DNA of 64,000 nt, from NCBI GenBank assembly GCA_933228675.1, contig OW121744.1:116459600-116523599 (forward strand), read 5' to 3'. Source of the stretch: Stomorhina lunata. Lineage: Eukaryota > Arthropoda > Insecta > Diptera > Rhiniidae. This document shows positions 63,061 through 64,000 of this stretch, in pieces. Under the pieces are notes generated by a model that was not told where the DNA came from, made no database searches, and was given only the letters and a program-made list of their open reading frames with translations. Numbering within the stretch: the first letter of the stretch is position 1; the number at the start of each line of letters is the position of its first letter. A program made the position numbers and the translations under genes.

Positions 63061-64000
63061 GTTAGTCTAGACACAAATTATAGTCAAGACACAAATAGTG
63101 ATGTAGTAAACAATTATACATAAGACTATAGTCTAGTTTAAGACTTTAGTCTAAATGTAGTCATTAGTCTAGATATAGAGTATGGTTTAGAAATAGACTA
63201 TCGTTTAGGTATTAGTCTAAATATTGAAATTAGTGTAGATTTAGAGTATGGTTTAAAAATAAACTATCGCTTACACATAAACTTTTTAATGTCTAGCCAA
63301 AGACTGTATTCATAATAAAACCATATTATCAAGAAACATCTTATAGTCGGGACACGTATTATAGCCTAGATTTAGGCTGCATGCAGTGTAGCCACTAACT
63401 ATAATCTATATATATATATATATATCTGAACTATAGTAGCAATATAGTCAAGACAAGTTTTAAAGTCAAATCACACATTTTAGTCGAGGCACGTACTTTA
63501 GTCTAGCAGCGGACTATAAGGTCTTGAAACGTTTAACGGGCTAGGTACATACTATATTTTCGAATATCGTCTACTTGTAGACTTAAGCATATACACAAAC
63601 TATATTTTAAGCAGCGGCAATAGTCTAAGCGCTTACTTAGTATATCCCATACTAACTAATAGGAAGCCAAAAATACGAGACATCATCTTGGCCTATTAAT
63701 ATTATAAAATTTATTTGGAGAATACAGTCTTTGTATAGAGTTCAGTTCTTATACAAACTTTACTATAGATACAAAATTTAGTGTAGACATAAGCTATAGT
63801 CCAGGCACTGACTTTAATATAGACTAGACTTAAGTCTGAAAAAAAATCAGGCAAAAGTCTAGATGTAGATATTTTTCTAGGCACAAACTTTAGTCTTAAT
63901 AAAGACTTTAGTCGACATACACCCTTTAGTTAAGTTAAACCCTAAAGTATAAACACATAATTAAGACTAGATATAGGCTTTAGTTTCGAATCAATCTCTA
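63061..64000. repeat. Degenerate 18-mer repeat block 3, running off the window
   Basis: The most decayed block: TAGTCTAGA, GACTATAGTC and TTTAGTCTAGACA words spaced irregularly, with a (TA)n run at 63407-63425. It continues to the window edge. Confidence 0.7.

Overview
The window reads as non-coding DNA from an AT-rich insect genome, most likely a fly (Diptera), perhaps a calyptrate such as a blow fly or house fly. The organism call rests on three things: very high A+T, interspersed repeats that look like the dipteran mini-me/DINE-1 group with a (GTCY)n proto-microsatellite, and many short terminal-inverted-repeat elements. It is an inference, not proven. I found no credible protein-coding exon, no functional tRNA or rRNA gene and no CRISPR array. 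The long open frames (up to about 447 codons) all lie in tandem arrays whose period is a multiple of 3 or 4 and encode only simple repeats such as LRHR, SLCL or LVYV. The stretch could be intergenic or a very large intron.

Layout. 1-5.7 kb: two tRNA-derived SINE-like copies, a 334-bp MITE-like element, scattered remnants carrying a CTCCTAAAAGTAT motif, and a 1.67-kb element with inverted repeats of about 490 bp. 6.6-7.7 kb: small tandem duplications, then a mini-me-like fragment running into a GACA/GACT microsatellite. 10-19 kb: two arrays of a 12-mer (GACATAGACTAA) enclosing two arrays of a 31-mer. 21.3-23 kb: the largest 31-mer array. 23.6-24.4 kb: a TA-flanked MITE. 26.2-31.2 kb: a third 12-mer array joined to AT-rich 27-30-bp repeats. 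32.7-37.4 kb: two further 31-mer arrays with a TATCGATA linker, plus AT-rich repeats. 39.3-41.9 kb: a TA-flanked element filled with an AT-rich 28-mer array. 43.8-47.5 kb: two more 12-mer arrays with higher-order structure, ending beside a perfect 52-bp inverted repeat. 49.3-50.0 kb: another candidate TA-flanked element. 51.4-53.2 kb: an AGTATT/AGTATC hexamer array. 54.7-55.7 kb: a 121-bp MITE and a mini-me-like element. 57.6-64 kb: three blocks of a degenerate 18-mer (TCTAGACACAGACTATAG).

Main observation. Five arrays in three sequence classes share one 31-bp period and one palindromic core, TTTTCTATAGAAAA. They occur in both orientations and differ mainly in the linker. AT-rich repeats of similar length with a CTATA(G/A)AAAA core look like decayed relatives. 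Two of the arrays carry about 21 exact copies of TATCGATA, the DREF/BEAF-32 recognition octamer. About 37% of the window, by rough sums of block lengths, is tandem array, and five separate 12-mer arrays all point the same way. No genes are seen that work together. The biology here would be that of satellite DNA: array birth inside mobile elements, unequal exchange, possible protein-binding arrays and possible hairpin RNA.
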